Source: Flavobacterium sp. SH_e (GTDB lineage Bacteria > Bacteroidota > Bacteroidia > Flavobacteriales > Flavobacteriaceae). Taken from it: a stretch of 64,000 nt of DNA. How positions within the stretch are numbered: the first letter of the stretch is position 1; each line of letters begins with the position of its first letter. The stretch lies in the NCBI RefSeq assembly GCF_025717045.1, contig NZ_JAOVZN010000008.1, forward strand, positions 270 to 64,269. Reading direction: 5' to 3'. The position numbers and the translations under genes were made by a program. The notes beneath the pieces were generated by a model. That model had not been told where the DNA came from. It was given only the letters and a program-made list of their open reading frames with translations, and ran no database searches. Below are positions 62,371-64,000 of this stretch, piece by piece.

Positions 62371-62586
62371 TTTTTATATATTTAATTTTTGATTTAATTT
62401 TATAACTCAGGTGGCATAAGTCAATCTTTGTGCCAATATAAAAAACCAAATAAAATTGTCAGTTTTCATATTGGCACAGTAAAAATCATCTGACAACATG
62501 ACATTTTTCAAGACTGACAGATATGGCAAACCACTATTTTTCATGTCATTATTAGCAGAAGTATCATTCTTTTATCACAAAATAAT
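62371..62586 (-). promoter_or_regulatory. Palindrome-rich region upstream of dnaK
   Basis: GTGCCAATAT (62430-62439) and ATATTGGCAC (62468-62477) are perfect inverted repeats around a 28-bp spacer. TTGTCAG (62456-62462) and CTGACAA (62490-62496) form an interlocked second pair, and further TGACA/TGTCA pentamers lie at 62500-62520. On the minus strand TTGGCACAAAGATTGA resembles a sigma-54 -24/-12 element but has GA in place of the invariant GC. No standard -7 box is seen. A CIRCE element is absent. Confidence 0.6.
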
Positions 62587-62587
62587 C

Positions 62588-62595
62588 TATATTTG
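62588..62595 (+). promoter_or_regulatory. -7 box of the right-edge TlpA-like gene
   Basis: TATATTTG matches TAnnTTTG and lies 32 bp before the ATG at 62628. Confidence 0.6.
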
Positions 62596-62627
62596 AAATA
62601 AGCAAAACCTGATTAAAACGTAAAAAA

Positions 62628-64000
62628 ATGAAGTTAACTCAGTTTATTTTAATACTACTGTTCTCATCCTTAGCTATTGGTCAGGGAAAAAAGAACGAAA
62701 TAAAAATTACAGGAAAAATCACAGGAAAAATTCCAGATATCATTGAATATACTTTACCAATTCACGGAATCGATTATTTCGGATTTACAGATTCTGCTCA
62801 AATCGATTCGTATGGCAATTTTCAAATCACTATTTCTTTAGAAAAAACTTCTTTTATTGATTTATCAAACAGTTACCAATCTTACGGAACTTTAATTGTA
62901 GAGCCTGGCATGACTTATAAAGTCAACATCAATACTGAAGCTTCTGAGAATAAATTTATTGTAGAATCTCCAAACCAAAAAGGCCAGATACTTTACAACC
63001 AGATTCCAAATCGAAGCATGATTGTAGGCGGTCATTTTGAATTGGAAACAAAAAAATATACACAAGACAGTGTTCCATCAGAAATAAAACAAAAAATAGA
63101 ACAGAGCAAAGAAGCTGAAATAGCGGGGTTTAAAAAGCTTCTGAAAGAAAAAGTAATCTCCAAAGATTTTTACAATCTCGTAGAAACAGATCGAGATTAT
63201 TTTTATAAAGGAATACAAGGAGGTCTCGCTTTTATTAATTATTTGCTTGTGGCACAAAATAAAAATAAACTTTCCAAGGAACAATTTAGCGAAATGTGGA
63301 AAGAGATTTTCCAATCAAATCCAGTTACAAATTCTAAACTTTTAAGTTCGCCGTGGTTTTATTTTTATATCGAAAATTATCTGCGTTACAACGAATTAAT
63401 ACTTGAAAAAATAGACACGAAAATATTAGCTGAATTTCAGAAAAAAGGTCAGATCCATACTCATAACATAGACAACGCAAAAAAATATTTATCTGGACTT
63501 CAGCTAGAATATTATTTCGCCGCTTATGTTTATTATGAAGCGATAAATAATAATTACGAAAAAGAACTGATTACGCTTTTTGAGCAATTCAAAAAAGAAT
63601 ATCCTTTTAGTCCATACACACACTTTTTAGAGCCTGTAATTATGCCAATTATTGCTTTTCATAAAAAACAAGCAGAACCATTAAATGAAAAAATTAATTT
63701 TATAGCTAATTCTTCCAGTCTTAATACTATAAATGATGTTTTAAAAAGTTTGAATGGAAAACAATATTATGTTGACATTTGGGCAACATGGTGTAGTCCG
63801 TGTAAAGCCGAATTTAAAGACAATGCTAAACTTTATGAATTATTAAAATCGAAAAACATTACATTGGTTTATATTTCTATTGACAAAGAAAGCAGAGAAA
63901 AGCAATGGAAAGAAATGATTCATTTTTATAATTTAGAAGGGTATCATATCAGAGTAAATGAAAAATTAGATGCCAATTTAAGAAGCTTATACGGCAATCA
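62628..64000 (+). CDS. Secreted TlpA-like thioredoxin-domain protein (3' end outside window)
   Basis: 457 codons are visible and the frame is open at the window edge. The N-terminus (MKLTQFILILLFSSLAIGQ) is a signal peptide. Residues about 25-100 look like the DUF4369-type beta domain often joined to TlpA in Bacteroidota (EIKITGKITGKIPDIIEY ... SYGNFQITISL). A helical middle region follows (about 140-350). The thioredoxin domain begins near 370, with the redox site WATWCSPCKAEF, Cys389 and Cys392. It would act as a periplasmic thiol-disulphide reductase. It diverges from dnaK across 257 bp. Confidence 0.88.
   Translation, partial: MKLTQFILILLFSSLAIGQGKKNEIKITGKITGKIPDIIEYTLPIHGIDYFGFTDSAQIDSYGNFQITISLEKTSFIDLSNSYQSYGTLIVEPGMTYKVNINTEASENKFIVESPNQKGQILYNQIPNRSMIVGGHFELETKKYTQDSVPSEIKQKIEQSKEAEIAGFKKLLKEKVISKDFYNLVETDRDYFYKGIQGGLAFINYLLVAQNKNKLSKEQFSEMWKEIFQSNPVTNSKLLSSPWFYFYIENYLRYNELILEKIDTKILAEFQKKGQIHTHNIDNAKKYLSGLQLEYYFAAYVYYEAINNNYEKELITLFEQFKKEYPFSPYTHFLEPVIMPIIAFHKKQAEPLNEKINFIANSSSLNTINDVLKSLNGKQYYVDIWATWCSPCKAEFKDNAKLYELLKSKNITLVYISIDKESREKQWKEMIHFYNLEGYHIRVNEKLDANLRSLYGN

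Noticed and set aside
62420-62440. Calling a sigma-54 promoter for dnaK
   Set aside because: The -12 GC dinucleotide is GA; only a near match, so it is reported as an observation and not as a promoter call.
1-64000. CRISPR array, prophage, transposase gene, tRNA or rRNA
   Set aside because: None was recognisable. The 237-bp direct repeats are in-frame protein repeats without spacers, and the palindromic gaps carry no transposase gene.

Overview
The window is a chromosomal segment of a Flavobacterium, probably close to the F. johnsoniae group. This rests on AT-rich intergenic DNA, promoters of the Bacteroidota form TAnnTTTG, no Shine-Dalgarno sequences, a SusC/SusD pair, many signal-peptide proteins and lipoproteins, and the protein families present. 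I saw no tRNA, rRNA, CRISPR array, phage gene or transposase gene. Most of the window is chromosomal core. The accessory parts are a giant surface-protein gene at the left edge, a polysaccharide utilisation locus (PUL) at 40.3-55.1 kb, and several families of short palindromic intergenic repeats.

Layout. 1-8656 (minus): the first 2885 codons of a giant secreted Ig-like repeat protein. It has no stop codon inside the window and ends here in a tandem array of 79-residue repeats with a 237-bp period and a superimposed 711-bp (three-unit) higher-order period. 8657-9866 is a long gene-poor stretch. 9.9-11.6 kb: a small conserved protein and the rpsF-rpsR-rplI operon. 11.8-18.0 kb: a LytTR response regulator converging on a compact minus-strand operon (YihY-like membrane protein, DUF2147 protein, subclass B1 metallo-beta-lactamase, priA), with nadC upstream. 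18.2-24.5 kb: a HEAT-repeat DNA alkylation repair protein, a pirin/OsmC/GNAT operon, a secreted adenosine deaminase-like enzyme, an ABM protein, rlmH and a CHRD lipoprotein. 24.6-31.8 kb: folP diverging from a set with DUF1599, DoxX-like, alpha/beta hydrolase, TlpA-like, tpiA, prmA and clpS genes. 32-38.6 kb: a membrane hydroxylase, a YhhN-like protein, small lipoprotein and membrane genes, kdsA, an outer-membrane protein that starts with TTG, a YiiX-like hydrolase and a Coq4-like protein. 38.7-40.1 kb: a secreted M28 peptidase.

40.3-55.1 kb is a PUL read on the minus strand. A membrane-spanning regulator (beta-propeller sensor, Y_Y_Y domain, TM helix, coiled coil, LuxR-type HTH) is followed by susC, susD, a GH144-type enzyme, a secreted alpha/beta hydrolase and a GH3 beta-glucosidase. 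After a terminator come a glycerophosphodiesterase and a GH43-discoidin-FnIII enzyme. GH144 plus GH3 points to beta-1,2-glucan as substrate. The diesterase and the esterase-like protein suggest a substituted form, such as the phosphoglycerol- and acyl-decorated osmoregulated periplasmic glucans of Proteobacteria. That last step is a hypothesis.

55.2-64 kb: pta-ackA with a small membrane protein, corA, dnaK with a palindrome-rich upstream region, and the start of a TlpA-like thioredoxin-domain gene that runs off the right edge.

Start codons. In this genome the TTG inside the -7 element TAnnTTTG is easily mistaken for a start codon. I moved several starts downstream for this reason. Two genes (36063 and 55076) do appear to use genuine TTG starts.
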